Assembly (NCBI GenBank): GCA_011772205.1
Contig: WVZY01000022.1
Coordinates: 62,001 to 126,000, forward strand
Source: Candidatus Latescibacterota bacterium
Lineage (GTDB): Bacteria > Krumholzibacteriota > Krumholzibacteriia > WVZY01
DNA: 64,000 nucleotides
Direction: 5' to 3'
Below the pieces are notes generated by a model. The model was not told the origin of the DNA and made no database searches. It worked only from the letters and a program-made list of their open reading frames with translations. The position numbers and the translations under genes were made by a program. This document shows positions 37,582 through 46,989 of the stretch, in pieces; position 1 is the first letter of the stretch; each line of letters opens with the position of its first letter.

Positions 37582-38373
37582 TTATTTGTCCCTCAACCGC
37601 GCCAGCTCCGCTTTTGCGTCGTCCGTAATATCCAGTTCCTTGGAATAGTTCACAACGCCTTCGAACATCGTCGCCGCGCCCTCCTTATCTCCCTGCTCGA
37701 GAAGGATCTGGCCTTTATGATACATTGCTCTTGCCCAGTAATCGTTACCCGGATACTGTTCGATGACTTTATTCAGGTAGATCATTGCAGAGCTTTTAAA
37801 TTTTCTGCGCACGTAGAACATCGCATTCTTGAAGTCTTTCTCGGCCAGCTTCTCATGGATCTCAGCGACATAGCGTTGGACGTCTTCGACAAGGGTGCTC
37901 TGGGGAAACGTTTGGAGAAACTGCCTGAATCTCGAAAGCGCCTCGAAGGATTTCGTCTGATCGAGATGCGATTTCGGCGCCTGCTCGAAAAAGCAGAGCG
38001 CCTCCTTGAAAAGCGCATCATCCACGTATTCACTGTACCCGTAATCGCTGATGATGATCCGGTACTCGACGGCGGCAAGCGGGTATTCCTCATCCTTGAA
38101 ATAGCTTTCCGCAAGCATGAACTGGGCATAGTCGCTTTTATCATGACCGGGATGCTTTGCGAGAAACCCTTTGAAGAGCTCCTGGGCTTGAAAGTACTTA
38201 CCCTTCTGAAATTGTTGCTCGCCCTTGCTCAATATCGCCTCCGGCTGATTCGGTATCGACGGAATGCCCCCCGCGCACCCTATATTCGAAAAAGCAACCG
38301 TCAGGAGGATCGCTCTGACACCTGAAGGCCGGGCAAAATTCAACGATCTCCTTCCACTCGAGCGCTTACGCAT
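37582..38373 (-). CDS. bamD: Outer-membrane assembly lipoprotein BamD
   Basis: 263 residues. A basic N-terminus and hydrophobic stretch end in a lipobox-like SNIGC. The mature part has the BamD (YfiO) pattern of about five TPR-like helical pairs, including FQKGKYFQAQELF, KSDYAQFMLAESYF and SEYVDDALFKEALCF. It supports BamA in outer-membrane protein assembly. Start choice is uncertain: ATG at 38373 sits almost on top of AGGAG, and a TTG at 38394 is an alternative. It lies between a TPR lipoprotein and nadD. Confidence 0.87.
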   Translation of the reverse strand: MRKRSSGRRSLNFARPSGVRAILLTVAFSNIGCAGGIPSIPNQPEAILSKGEQQFQKGKYFQAQELFKGFLAKHPGHDKSDYAQFMLAESYFKDEEYPLAAVEYRIIISDYGYSEYVDDALFKEALCFFEQAPKSHLDQTKSFEALSRFRQFLQTFPQSTLVEDVQRYVAEIHEKLAEKDFKNAMFYVRRKFKSSAMIYLNKVIEQYPGNDYWARAMYHKGQILLEQGDKEGAATMFEGVVNYSKELDITDDAKAELARLRDK

Positions 38374-38395
38374 TCTCCTATTGCCGGCCTGCAAT

Positions 38396-39337
38396 TCAGT
38401 TCAACCCCGCTTCTCGCAAAATGGCCATTTTCTCCTGAGCGCGCTCCACGATTCTTCCCGACGCTCCCCGATCTTGCCTAATGATTGCCCGGTATTCTGC
38501 ATAAGCTTTTTTGAACTCACCCAAGCCTTCGTACGCTTCTCCTTTGAGGAACCGACCTTTTTGGATCAAGGCCGCATTGCCTGTAAACGTGAGGAGTTTA
38601 TCCACGACCTCGATCACTTCTTCGAAATTACCGCGTTCGAGCTCTTCTGCGCCTTGTTCATAGAGCAGATTGGCGATCCTCCATTTCGCCTCTCCTGTAA
38701 ATTCCCCGCGGGGAAACACCTCGACGAGCTTTTCGTAAGATTCCTTCGATTTGCTGTTCAACCCGATCGCTGCATAAGAGACGCCCATGCGGAACAGCGC
38801 CTGCTCTGCTGCTGTGGTGTCCGGAAAACCGAGTACCGCATCTTTATAGAGATTGGCGGCTTTATCGAACTCTTTATCTCCAAAGAATGCATCGCCCGCT
38901 GTAAATGCGTACGGCCCCAATTCGATAGCAGGGTAATAACTCACAGCCGCACCAATCCATCCTCTCGCCTTTTCCACGTCGCCAACGGCGTGCGCTTCCT
39001 TGCCAATCGAAAAAAGCGTCGAAGCCGCAGGCTTGGCCAGGGAAGGTTCCGTTCTCACAGCTGCGTCGAGCTGGCGGAATCCCTCGTAGTCCCTGCCGAG
39101 ATGGACGAGTGCGAGGCCGTAGTAATAGTAAACCTCCCCATCGCGATAATCCTTCCGCAGGGCGTGTCTGCAATGGGCGACGGCTTCGCGATATTCCCCC
39201 GCCTCGTAGAACTCACGGATCTCGGAGAGCACCTTCTCCTTCTGAGAGCACCCGGTTGAGATCACAAGGGAAAGAAGAACAGCGAAGGAAAATATAGCCG
39301 TGATCAAGGCTTTTTTCGAATCCCATCGGCAAGCCAT
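38396..39337 (-). CDS. TPR-repeat lipoprotein
   Basis: 313 residues. The signal peptide ends in the lipobox VISTGC, so it is lipid anchored. The rest is tetratricopeptide-like: FYEAGEYREAVAHCRHAL, YYYYGLALVHLGRDYEGF, FDKAANLYKDAV and later YEGLGEFKKAYAEYRAI. TPR proteins of this kind hold complexes together. It is next to bamD and may have arisen from or work with it, but no specific role can be given. ATG at 39337 is preferred; a GTG at 39367 would overlap the upstream gene. Confidence 0.82.
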   Translation of the reverse strand: MACRWDSKKALITAIFSFAVLLSLVISTGCSQKEKVLSEIREFYEAGEYREAVAHCRHALRKDYRDGEVYYYYGLALVHLGRDYEGFRQLDAAVRTEPSLAKPAASTLFSIGKEAHAVGDVEKARGWIGAAVSYYPAIELGPYAFTAGDAFFGDKEFDKAANLYKDAVLGFPDTTAAEQALFRMGVSYAAIGLNSKSKESYEKLVEVFPRGEFTGEAKWRIANLLYEQGAEELERGNFEEVIEVVDKLLTFTGNAALIQKGRFLKGEAYEGLGEFKKAYAEYRAIIRQDRGASGRIVERAQEKMAILREAGLN

Positions 39338-39356
39338 TTTGTTCGTCCGAACTATG

Positions 39357-40046
39357 TCAGTTATCACTCTGATTGGAAAAGAACAGATAGACGAGCCCTA
39401 CGATGATACCACTCACCACAACCGGCTCGATGATCCGCCCCCAACGGGTCGGCTCGACCGGCGGTTTCGTGAAGGCGAAAAGCCCCTTCTCGACTGCAGG
39501 GCGGAGACCGTAAGGAAATTGGTCATTGTAATCCCTCGATGCTTCCCCCACCCATGCCACCGATTGTTCGGCGGTATCAAGGAGCTTGGCAAAGATTTTC
39601 ACCTCAGCCCTTCTCTTGATCTTTTTACCACCAATGAGGTAGGAGCGGAAAACCTTCGGATAGGTCAAACTAAACTCAAGGGCCTGGAACTCGAGTTCCA
39701 TCGCCTTGGTTCCCAAACGCGGCGAATCCAGACCAGCTGAATCTGCTGAGATGTTTGTGCCGGGGGGATACGTTTTAATATTTCTCGAGGTCAGCTCCGC
39801 GGTGAAAACATTCGTAAGAAAATTGTATATCTCGTCATTACCATACGGGACCAGGATGATTCCTTGCGAAGGGCGCATGTGCTTTTGGAAGGAGGAAATG
39901 AGCTCTTCCGCGACCTCGGCGCTGAGTGAGTTGGCAATATACAAATTGCTCTTGACTTCTTCCTCACCGAGGGCCGGTCCGACCCGAAATGTGAAAGCAA
40001 TCGAGACGATCGCCAACGATGTGCATATTTTTCTTGCGCAAAGCAT
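39357..40046 (-). CDS. Hypothetical exported protein with C-terminal membrane helix
   Basis: 229 residues of unknown family. A signal peptide (cleaved near GPALG) precedes a soluble domain with ILVPYGNDEIYNFLTNVF and a region ALEFSLTYPKVF; near the C-terminus EPVVVSGIIVGLVYLFFSN forms a membrane segment. It starts behind a strong GGGAGG site and has a good candidate promoter upstream, so it appears to head the operon running through the TPR lipoprotein, bamD, nadD, polA and coaE. The placement points to an envelope role. Confidence 0.75.
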   Translation of the reverse strand: MLCARKICTSLAIVSIAFTFRVGPALGEEEVKSNLYIANSLSAEVAEELISSFQKHMRPSQGIILVPYGNDEIYNFLTNVFTAELTSRNIKTYPPGTNISADSAGLDSPRLGTKAMELEFQALEFSLTYPKVFRSYLIGGKKIKRRAEVKIFAKLLDTAEQSVAWVGEASRDYNDQFPYGLRPAVEKGLFAFTKPPVEPTRWGRIIEPVVVSGIIVGLVYLFFSNQSDN

Positions 40047-40072
40047 ACTTCCTCCCTGAATAAGATTTTCTA

Positions 40073-40101
40073 TAGATAGTCCATAACTGCCAGCGGGTCA
40101 A
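40073..40101 (-). promoter_or_regulatory. Candidate promoter of the bamD-nadD-polA operon
   Basis: On the minus strand TTGACC (40101 back to 40096), 17 bases, then TATCTA (40078 back to 40073), 27 bases before the start of the exported protein gene. The -35 matches 5 of 6, the -10 is weaker. Confidence 0.45.
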
Positions 40102-40149
40102 GGGATTTGGTAGAGTATTCAGGGGTCATATCATACCGACATTCAAAGT

Positions 40150-41493
40150 TCATACCACTTCACCCATCAGATCATAGATACCAGCGTCCAGGATCCTGGC
40201 CATAACGAAGTCCCCGGGGATGAGGTTTTTCCCTTTCAAATACACCTCCCCGTCGGTCTCGTAGGCTTGCCCATAGAATCGCCCTGCAAAATCGCATTCG
40301 TCAAAGACGCCTTCGTCATTGCTCACCGCCCTGTCGACCAGAACACGCAGGACTTTGCCTATGAATCTCGAGTGGAAATCGAACGAAGCAGCTTCCTGGA
40401 CTGCGCTCAGCTCCGCCGTCCGTTCCTCCACGGTTTCCTTGGGCACATGGTCTCCGAGTCTCGCCGCTTCCGTGCCCGGCTCGGAAGAAAACTGAAATAT
40501 CCCCAGGGAAGCAAACCATCCAGAAGCAACGAAATCCTTCAATTTTTCAAAATCCGATTCCGTTTCACCAGGGAAGCCCACGATTGCCTCGCTCCGGATT
40601 ACTGCGTCTGGAAATTCGCGGTGTATTCCCGACAGAAGTGCCTCCAGCGCAACCCTACTGTGCGAGCGCTTCATCTTGTGGAGCAGCTCATCGGACACGT
40701 GCTGGAATGGCACTTCGAGATAGCGGCAAACAGAGTCGCGTTCGAACAATCGCCCGACCGTTTCCAGGGTGAGTGTCGCCGGATGCAAGTAAAAGATCCG
40801 TATCCATTCCACACCGGTTTCAACGATTTCCGTTACGAGATCGGGGAATTTCATGCCACTCGAACAGTAAGAGAGGATGTCTTGAGCGATAAGGGTGATT
40901 TCCTTCACTCCTTTTCGCAACAGGCCCTCGATCTCCCGGAGGATCGATTCGGGCCGCCTGCACGATAGCGGGCCGCGGATCACAGGGATAGCACAGAAAG
41001 AACAACTTCGATCGCAGCCCTCGGCGACTTTAACGTAAGCGGTGTGCGCAGGAGTGAGAAGATCACGGCTTTCATAGGCGGCAAAAGGATCGTATATTCC
41101 ATCGACGGGGCAGGTTGTAGCTTTCGAGCTGCTCGAGCGCCATTCTTCGATGAGCTGGGGAAGCAATGCGTGTGCGCCCGACGGAATAATATGATCCACC
41201 CATGGGAGAGATTGTTCGAGATTGTTATATCTGTGCACTGGGAGGCACCCCATAAGGATGAGCTTCTTGTTTCCGTTGGACCGCTTGAGGTGAAAAAGCC
41301 TCTCGGTCTCCTCCAGCGTTTCGCGCCAGGCTGCATCGAGGAAGGAACAACTATTTACCAACAAAATATCGGCCGCCCGCGGATCTGACGTTATTGTGCA
41401 ACCCGATCGCCTCAGAAGCGAGATCGCAGCCTCGGCATCTACGGTATTCTTCGGGCACCCGAGCGAAATGATATGCGCTCTATACGCCTTCAT
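40150..41493 (-). CDS. rimO: Ribosomal protein S12 methylthiotransferase RimO
   Basis: 447 residues. The N-terminal UPF0004 domain starts ISLGCPKNTVDAE with conserved cysteines, including VNSCSFLDAA and MGCLPVHR. The radical SAM motif is EGCDRSCSFCAIP, followed by IRGPLSCR. A TRAM domain ends the protein. The CPKNTVD motif favours RimO over MiaB. It adds a methylthio group to an aspartate in S12. ATG at 41493 is used since the signature then starts at residue 8-10. It follows ftsK on the same strand after 145 bases. Confidence 0.92.
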   Translation of the reverse strand: MKAYRAHIISLGCPKNTVDAEAAISLLRRSGCTITSDPRAADILLVNSCSFLDAAWRETLEETERLFHLKRSNGNKKLILMGCLPVHRYNNLEQSLPWVDHIIPSGAHALLPQLIEEWRSSSSKATTCPVDGIYDPFAAYESRDLLTPAHTAYVKVAEGCDRSCSFCAIPVIRGPLSCRRPESILREIEGLLRKGVKEITLIAQDILSYCSSGMKFPDLVTEIVETGVEWIRIFYLHPATLTLETVGRLFERDSVCRYLEVPFQHVSDELLHKMKRSHSRVALEALLSGIHREFPDAVIRSEAIVGFPGETESDFEKLKDFVASGWFASLGIFQFSSEPGTEAARLGDHVPKETVEERTAELSAVQEAASFDFHSRFIGKVLRVLVDRAVSNDEGVFDECDFAGRFYGQAYETDGEVYLKGKNLIPGDFVMARILDAGIYDLMGEVV

Positions 41494-41638
41494 TCTCCGC
41501 CGCCTGATACAAAGGAACATTGCTGCGCATCGATGTATTTAATCTCGATGCTCAATAAAGATTTCCGGGCGTGCTTTGATCGCAAAACCCTTTTTAGTTT
41601 ACCGCCTGGCTCTGAAGTCGGTACGATGTATTGACGCA

Positions 41639-43921
41639 TCAGGGATAGTCATCGATCGTCGGGCCGATCTCCTCCTGCTCCCGAACGAGAACCTCCCTTG
41701 GCTTGCTCGAGTCGGGTGGGCCAACGATTCCAACCTGCTCCATCTGATCGAGCAGCCTTGCCGCCCGTGCGTAGCCTATGTGGAGCTTGCGCTGCAGGAG
41801 CGAAGTGGATCCCTGACGATATCGGAGTATGACTTCCTTGGCCTCTTCGAATAGCGGATCCCTATCCTCCTCGTCCCACACTTCGGTTCTCGTTTCGATA
41901 TGATCCAGGGTGGGTTTTTCGAACTCGTAGGACTTCCAGTGGGAAACGAGTCTTTCCAGCTCCTCCTCGGAAAGAAAGGCACCATGCAAACGCACCGGCT
42001 CGGGGTGCTTTGCATCCATATGCAGCATATCTCCTCTACCGATCAGTTTTTCCGCGCCGATCGAATCCAGGATCGTTCTGGAGTCCACTCTGGTTGCTAC
42101 CCTGAAAGCGATCCGAGTAGGAAAGTTGGCTTTTGTTTTGCCGATAATGACGTCTACAGAAGGCCTTTGGGTTGCCACCACCATATGAATCCCCACAGCA
42201 CGCGCCATTTGGGAAATCCTCGAGAGGAATGTTTCAATATCCACCCCCTTGGCGAGCGTAAGGTCGCCCAGCTCATCTATGATCAGGACGATGTAGGGCA
42301 GCTTCTCGTCCCACTCACCCGGCCTGGTCTTCCCAAGTGCGATTTTAGAATTATAGCTCTCGATATTTTTTACTCCGCTCTCCCTGAAAAGTTCGTTTCT
42401 CCTCTGCATTTCGGCAGTAAGGTATGAGAACACCCTGGCGGCGACTTTCGGATCATTGATCACGGGATGAACCAGGTGCGGAATACCATTGTAGAGGTTC
42501 ATCTCCACCATCTTTGGATCCACAATGATCAAACGAACTTCGGAGGGGTGGTGTTGGAACAGAATGCTCGAGATGATCACATTGAGACAAACGCTTTTGC
42601 CGGACCCGGTGGTTCCAGCGACCAACAAGTGAGGGGCCGAGCAGAGGTTGAGGAAAAACGGCCTGCCGACCACATCCACCCCGAGGGCGATCATGATGCC
42701 GCTGACCCTCAACCGCTCGGGAACCTCCTTCAGCACCTCGCGAAAACGAACAATTCGGCCTTCCGGATTGGGAATCTCGATGCCAACGGCGGCCCGTCCC
42801 GGAATGGGCGCGATCATCCGGAGACTTTTTGCTCGCAAAGCGAGCGCCAGGTCATCCGATCGGGAAACGATGTCTTTGATCTTGACGCCTGGTGCCGGCT
42901 CGAACTCGAACGTGGTGATAAGCGGACCATGATGAACGTCACCGACCCGGCCTTCTACGTTGTAGTTCCGCAGCTTTTCTTCAAGAACAGCGCTCCAGCT
43001 CTTCAGCCTCTCGGGCGTATAAGGAGTCCCGTCTTCCCGCCTCGCCTCTTCGAGAATCGATAAATCGGGAAGCGAAGCCTCTTCGATTGGAATTTTATAT
43101 TCACTCGGTTCTCGAGATTCGACTCCTCGAGAAATCTCCGCAGCAACCCGACGGCGCATCTTGGGAATCTTGCCCCGGGCTTCTTCCCGCCGTTTTTCGA
43201 GCGGTGGCACGTCCTCTGCGGCCGACTCGACCCAGGGTTTTTTGTAAATATCCGAGGGTTCTTCGACCACTGCAGCCGGAATATCCGAGGCCTCCTCTCT
43301 ACGCTTTGCTCGGGCGGATGCCGCCGCAGCCAGCCGCCTCACGCCCGCCGAAACACCGCCCCAGACGCGCGCAAACAGCCCAGACACCCGTGGCATGTTT
43401 GGACGAAAACCACCGAATGCATGCGCGAGACGCTTTAGTTCTCCCAATAAAATTAGGAGGAGACACGCGATGAGTACGATCGTTCCCCCGATTTCGCCGA
43501 AAATAGAGGAGAGACCGGAAGCCAGCAAGCGGCCTACTGTACCGCTCAAAGCGGAGATTCCGCTAGTGTAGGGAGAAAGTGAAAAGAAGGCGTTGAACAA
43601 AACGACGAGCACGGTGGCTTTCAACAGCCTCCTTCCAACCGTCTGCGACCTGCCGGCCATGATCGCAGCTCCGACACTGAACGCTCCGATGGGAATGAAC
43701 CACGCAAATAGTTTCCCAAGAAGCTCGAAAAGTGCAAAAGCGATCAGCGAGCCAAAGGGGCCGCACAGGTTATTCGCGCTGCGAAATGGTTTCCCACCCG
43801 AAAACGGCCAGTCGAAGGGATCCACCGTCACCAGGGCTACGCCAACGAATGCGGCGAAAGCGATCAATGCAATCGAGAAAAACGCTTTTTCCTTACGGTT
43901 CACTATCATTGCTCGACCCAT
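41639..43921 (-). CDS. ftsK: DNA translocase FtsK/SpoIIIE
   Basis: 760 residues. Four or so N-terminal membrane helices (to about residue 165) and a charged, Arg-rich linker (about 195-280) are followed by the motor: Walker A AGTTGSGKSVCLN, Walker B region LPYIVLIIDELGDL, and ATQRPSVDVIIG. The C-terminal winged-helix gamma domain has STSLLQRKLHIGYARAARLLDQME, which reads KOPS-like sites. FtsK pumps DNA at the septum and activates XerCD at dif. Start could be the GTG at 43924, or ATG at 43921 or 43909; none has a good ribosome site. Confidence 0.95.
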   Translation of the reverse strand: MGRAMIVNRKEKAFFSIALIAFAAFVGVALVTVDPFDWPFSGGKPFRSANNLCGPFGSLIAFALFELLGKLFAWFIPIGAFSVGAAIMAGRSQTVGRRLLKATVLVVLFNAFFSLSPYTSGISALSGTVGRLLASGLSSIFGEIGGTIVLIACLLLILLGELKRLAHAFGGFRPNMPRVSGLFARVWGGVSAGVRRLAAAASARAKRREEASDIPAAVVEEPSDIYKKPWVESAAEDVPPLEKRREEARGKIPKMRRRVAAEISRGVESREPSEYKIPIEEASLPDLSILEEARREDGTPYTPERLKSWSAVLEEKLRNYNVEGRVGDVHHGPLITTFEFEPAPGVKIKDIVSRSDDLALALRAKSLRMIAPIPGRAAVGIEIPNPEGRIVRFREVLKEVPERLRVSGIMIALGVDVVGRPFFLNLCSAPHLLVAGTTGSGKSVCLNVIISSILFQHHPSEVRLIIVDPKMVEMNLYNGIPHLVHPVINDPKVAARVFSYLTAEMQRRNELFRESGVKNIESYNSKIALGKTRPGEWDEKLPYIVLIIDELGDLTLAKGVDIETFLSRISQMARAVGIHMVVATQRPSVDVIIGKTKANFPTRIAFRVATRVDSRTILDSIGAEKLIGRGDMLHMDAKHPEPVRLHGAFLSEEELERLVSHWKSYEFEKPTLDHIETRTEVWDEEDRDPLFEEAKEVILRYRQGSTSLLQRKLHIGYARAARLLDQMEQVGIVGPPDSSKPREVLVREQEEIGPTIDDYP

Positions 43922-43963
43922 CACTCATGCGTGACGCTCTTATGCTACGGCTACTCGACGATG

Positions 43964-45310
43964 TTACTGCCCATTCCATACAAAGTCCTCTAAGAAGCGC
44001 GTGCTCACTTCTCCCCTTAAGAAGCGCGCATCGTTTAGTATTGCTTGGTGGAAATCCAGTGTGCTCTCAACACCTTCGATGACAAATTCCTCCAGCGCCC
44101 TAATCATCCGTTGGATCGCTTCATTTCGATCGAGAGCATGGCAGATGATTTTTGCAATCATCGAATCATAATATGGCGATATTTCATACCCCTGATAAAC
44201 ATGCGAATCCACCCTTACTCCCATGCCGCCGGGAAGATGGAAAAAGTCGATTTTCCCCGGGCAGGGCAGAAAATTTCGCGCGGGATCTTCCGAGTTGATT
44301 CGGCACTCGATTGCATGGCCGGTGAATAAAATGTCATCTTGTGTAAAGGACAGCTTTTGCCCTGCGGCTACAGCGATTTGTTCCTTGATCAAATCTCGCC
44401 CGGTCACCATTTCGGTTACGGGATGCTCAACCTGAATGCGTGTGTTCATCTCCATGAAGAAAAACTCGTCATTTTGAACGAGAAACTCCATCGTCCCAAC
44501 GGAGTGGTACTCCATCGCCGCTGCGCCCTTCACCGCAGCCTGGAGGATTTCTTGGCGGAGATCATCTGTAATACCTGCACATGGGGATTCCTCGATCAAC
44601 TTCTGGTGCCGGCGCTGCACCGAACAGTCTCTTTCTCCCAAATGGACGATTTGTCCAAATGCATCGCCTATCAACTGTACTTCAACATGTCTTGGATTGG
44701 GCAGGAATCGCTCCAAGTAGAGCGAAGGATTCCCAAAAGCACTTTCTGCTTCCGCCCTGGCGATCAATAGATTACTGGAGAGGGCTTGAGGATTATCGGC
44801 GATGCGCATCCCTTTTCCACCGCCCCCAGCCGCTGCCTTGATCATCACCGGGTACCCGATTTCCTCCGCTTGCTGCAGCGCTTCCTCCTCCCCCTCGACC
44901 GGACCATCCGAACCGGGAATCACCGGAATCCGCGCCTCATGCATCATCTGCTTGGCAAGGGACTTGTTCCCCATCTGGGAAATCAGCCCGGAGGAAGGGC
45001 CTATCCACCGGATGTCGCATGATTCACAGACCTCGGCGAACTCGGGATTCTCAGCGAGAAAGCCATAACCCGGATGCAGCGCCTCCGATCCCGTCACTTC
45101 CGCGGCGGCAATCAGGCGATTGACATTCAAATAGCTCTCCGACGTAGGATTCTTCCCGATGCACACCGAATGGTCGGCGAACTTCACGTGGAGCGATTCC
45201 GTATCGGCTTCGCTGTGAACGGCCACCGTTTCGACTCCCAGCTCCCGGCACGCACGGATAATTCGTAGAGCGATTTCGCCCCGATTTGCGATGAGAATCT
45301 TCTTGAACAT
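43964..45310 (-). CDS. accC: Biotin carboxylase subunit of acetyl-CoA carboxylase
   Basis: 448 residues, the normal AccC length, starting MFKKILIANRGEIALR. The ATP-grasp glycine loop is KAAAGGGGKGMRI, and MNTRIQVEHPVTEMVTG is the catalytic region. It carboxylates biotin on AccB using bicarbonate and ATP. The frame is open up to 45403 but homology begins at 45310. It lies 38 bases after pilT, which separates it from accB. Confidence 0.95.
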   Translation of the reverse strand: MFKKILIANRGEIALRIIRACRELGVETVAVHSEADTESLHVKFADHSVCIGKNPTSESYLNVNRLIAAAEVTGSEALHPGYGFLAENPEFAEVCESCDIRWIGPSSGLISQMGNKSLAKQMMHEARIPVIPGSDGPVEGEEEALQQAEEIGYPVMIKAAAGGGGKGMRIADNPQALSSNLLIARAEAESAFGNPSLYLERFLPNPRHVEVQLIGDAFGQIVHLGERDCSVQRRHQKLIEESPCAGITDDLRQEILQAAVKGAAAMEYHSVGTMEFLVQNDEFFFMEMNTRIQVEHPVTEMVTGRDLIKEQIAVAAGQKLSFTQDDILFTGHAIECRINSEDPARNFLPCPGKIDFFHLPGGMGVRVDSHVYQGYEISPYYDSMIAKIICHALDRNEAIQRMIRALEEFVIEGVESTLDFHQAILNDARFLRGEVSTRFLEDFVWNGQ

Positions 45311-45348
45311 GGACAAAAAACTATCACAGGGGAAGCAGCTTGAAAACC

Positions 45349-46485
45349 CTAGACTTCGGGTGTGGAGACGGTATTGCTCGTGACATCCTCGAAACCCTTC
45401 CATGTCTGGTCCGATGTCGCCTGGATTCCCTTGAGCCGTAGGGTGAGCTCATGAGGATTGGAGCTGGCCCTGAGCGCATCTTCAATATTGATCTTACCTT
45501 CCTGAAATAACCTCATCAAGGCCTGGTCGAATGTTTGCATCTGGTGCTGCGTAACGCCTTCGCGCATGACTTGCTGTATCAGCTGGGTCTTATCTGGATT
45601 GACCAGACAATCGCGAATCGTTCCAGTCGTCACCATAACCTCGACGGCCGGGATTCTTCCCTCGCTGTCGATCCGCCGGATGAGCCGCTGGCAGATGACG
45701 GCCTGAACAGTAGATGCGAGAAGGTACCGGATCTCCTGGTGCTGGTGAGGCGGGAAAAATGAAATCACCCGGTTCACCGTCTGGGTGGCGTCAACCGTAT
45801 GGAGCGTGCTCAAGACCAGGTGGCCCGTATCCGCCGCTTTTAAAGCAATTTCCATCGTTTCCGCATCGCGGATCTCCCCAATGAGGATGACGTCCGGGTC
45901 CTGCCTGAGAATGTGCCGGAGCGCCTCGTGAAAAGAGGAAGTATCGCTCCCCACTTCTCTCTGGTTGATGATGCTCTTGTCGTCCCTGTGGAGGAACTCC
46001 ACTGGATCTTCGATAGTGATAATCGTCGAGGGTAGATTGCGGTTGATCGTCTGAACCATAGCGGCAAGCGTGGTCGATTTGCCGCTGCCAACGGTACCAG
46101 TCACCAGGATGAGGCCGCGGGGGCGAAGGGCCAGGTTCCCGATCACCAGAGGGAGATTGAGCTCCTCGATAGTAGGAATACTGACCGGAACATGCCGGAA
46201 GACCATGGCGATCGAGCTGCGCTGAACGTAGAAGTTCGCCCGGAATCTTGCAAGACCAGTCACCCCGAATGCAAAATCAACTTCGCGAGTGCTCTCGAAC
46301 TTTTCCCGTTGAAGGGGGGTCAGGATCTTCCTGGCCGTTTCCTCCATCTGCCGCGGTGTCGGCGCCGGAAAGGAGGTCCTCTGCAGCTTTCCATTCACAC
46401 GCACAACTGGAGAGATTCCTGGCTTTATATGAAGATCGGAGGCGCCAAGCTCGATCATCTTTTCGAGGAGCATCTTGATATTCAT
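45349..46485 (-). CDS. pilT: Type IV pilus retraction ATPase PilT family
   Basis: 378 residues. N-terminal MIELGASDLHIKPG, Walker A GTVGSGKSTT, the Asp box ITIEDPVEFLH, Walker B DPDVILIGEIRD and the His box TGHLVLSTLHT are all present, as in PilT. It powers pilus retraction. AIRNLI-like C-terminal residues expected in classic PilT are not obvious, so PilU or another paralogue is possible. It sits between accB and accC, an odd place; no other pilus gene is in the window. GAGGTC precedes the ATG. Confidence 0.92.
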   Translation of the reverse strand: MNIKMLLEKMIELGASDLHIKPGISPVVRVNGKLQRTSFPAPTPRQMEETARKILTPLQREKFESTREVDFAFGVTGLARFRANFYVQRSSIAMVFRHVPVSIPTIEELNLPLVIGNLALRPRGLILVTGTVGSGKSTTLAAMVQTINRNLPSTIITIEDPVEFLHRDDKSIINQREVGSDTSSFHEALRHILRQDPDVILIGEIRDAETMEIALKAADTGHLVLSTLHTVDATQTVNRVISFFPPHQHQEIRYLLASTVQAVICQRLIRRIDSEGRIPAVEVMVTTGTIRDCLVNPDKTQLIQQVMREGVTQHQMQTFDQALMRLFQEGKINIEDALRASSNPHELTLRLKGIQATSDQTWKGFEDVTSNTVSTPEV

Positions 46486-46505
46486 ATGGAGACCTCAGCT
46501 GTAAT

Positions 46506-46964
46506 TTATTTCGTTTCAACAAGAAACAAAGCTTGACCGAATTCGACCGGCTCGGAGTTATCGATAAGTACCTTCCGGATCACCCCGCTGTAATCCGATC
46601 CGATCTCGTTCATCACCTTCATCGCTTCCACGATACAGACCGTTTGGCCGGTCTGGACCGCCTGCCCGACCTCGACAAATGGGTCCGCGTCGGGAGCCGG
46701 TGCCCGGTAGAATGTCCCTACCATCGGTGATACGATCTGTTTCAAGTTTGATGCCAGCTTAGGGGCCTCCTCGCGGTTTACCGGAAGCGCATAGGCCTCC
46801 TCCGATGGACTTTCCCCAGGGGATTCGGATGCAGCCATTCGAGCGGAGGCGGCAGTCGAGCCTTTTGCTATGCGGATCTTGCGTTTGCCCTCACAGATCT
46901 CCAGCTCGGAGATCTTGCTCTCCTCAACGAGCCGGATCAATTCTTGGATCTCCTCTTTTCGCAT
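46506..46964 (-). CDS. accB: Biotin carboxyl carrier protein of acetyl-CoA carboxylase
   Basis: 152 residues. An N-terminal helical part with IQELIRLVEESKISELEI, an Ala/Ser/Pro/Glu-rich linker (about 45-75), and the biotinyl domain with VSPMVGTFYRAP and the biotin-lysine motif EAMKVMN. The ATG at 46964 has AGGAGG upstream; longer open frame upstream runs into efp. It lies 25 bases after efp. Confidence 0.95.
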   Translation of the reverse strand: MRKEEIQELIRLVEESKISELEICEGKRKIRIAKGSTAASARMAASESPGESPSEEAYALPVNREEAPKLASNLKQIVSPMVGTFYRAPAPDADPFVEVGQAVQTGQTVCIVEAMKVMNEIGSDYSGVIRKVLIDNSEPVEFGQALFLVETK

Positions 46965-46989
46965 TTCCACCTCCTGAGCGCGTGTCCTG

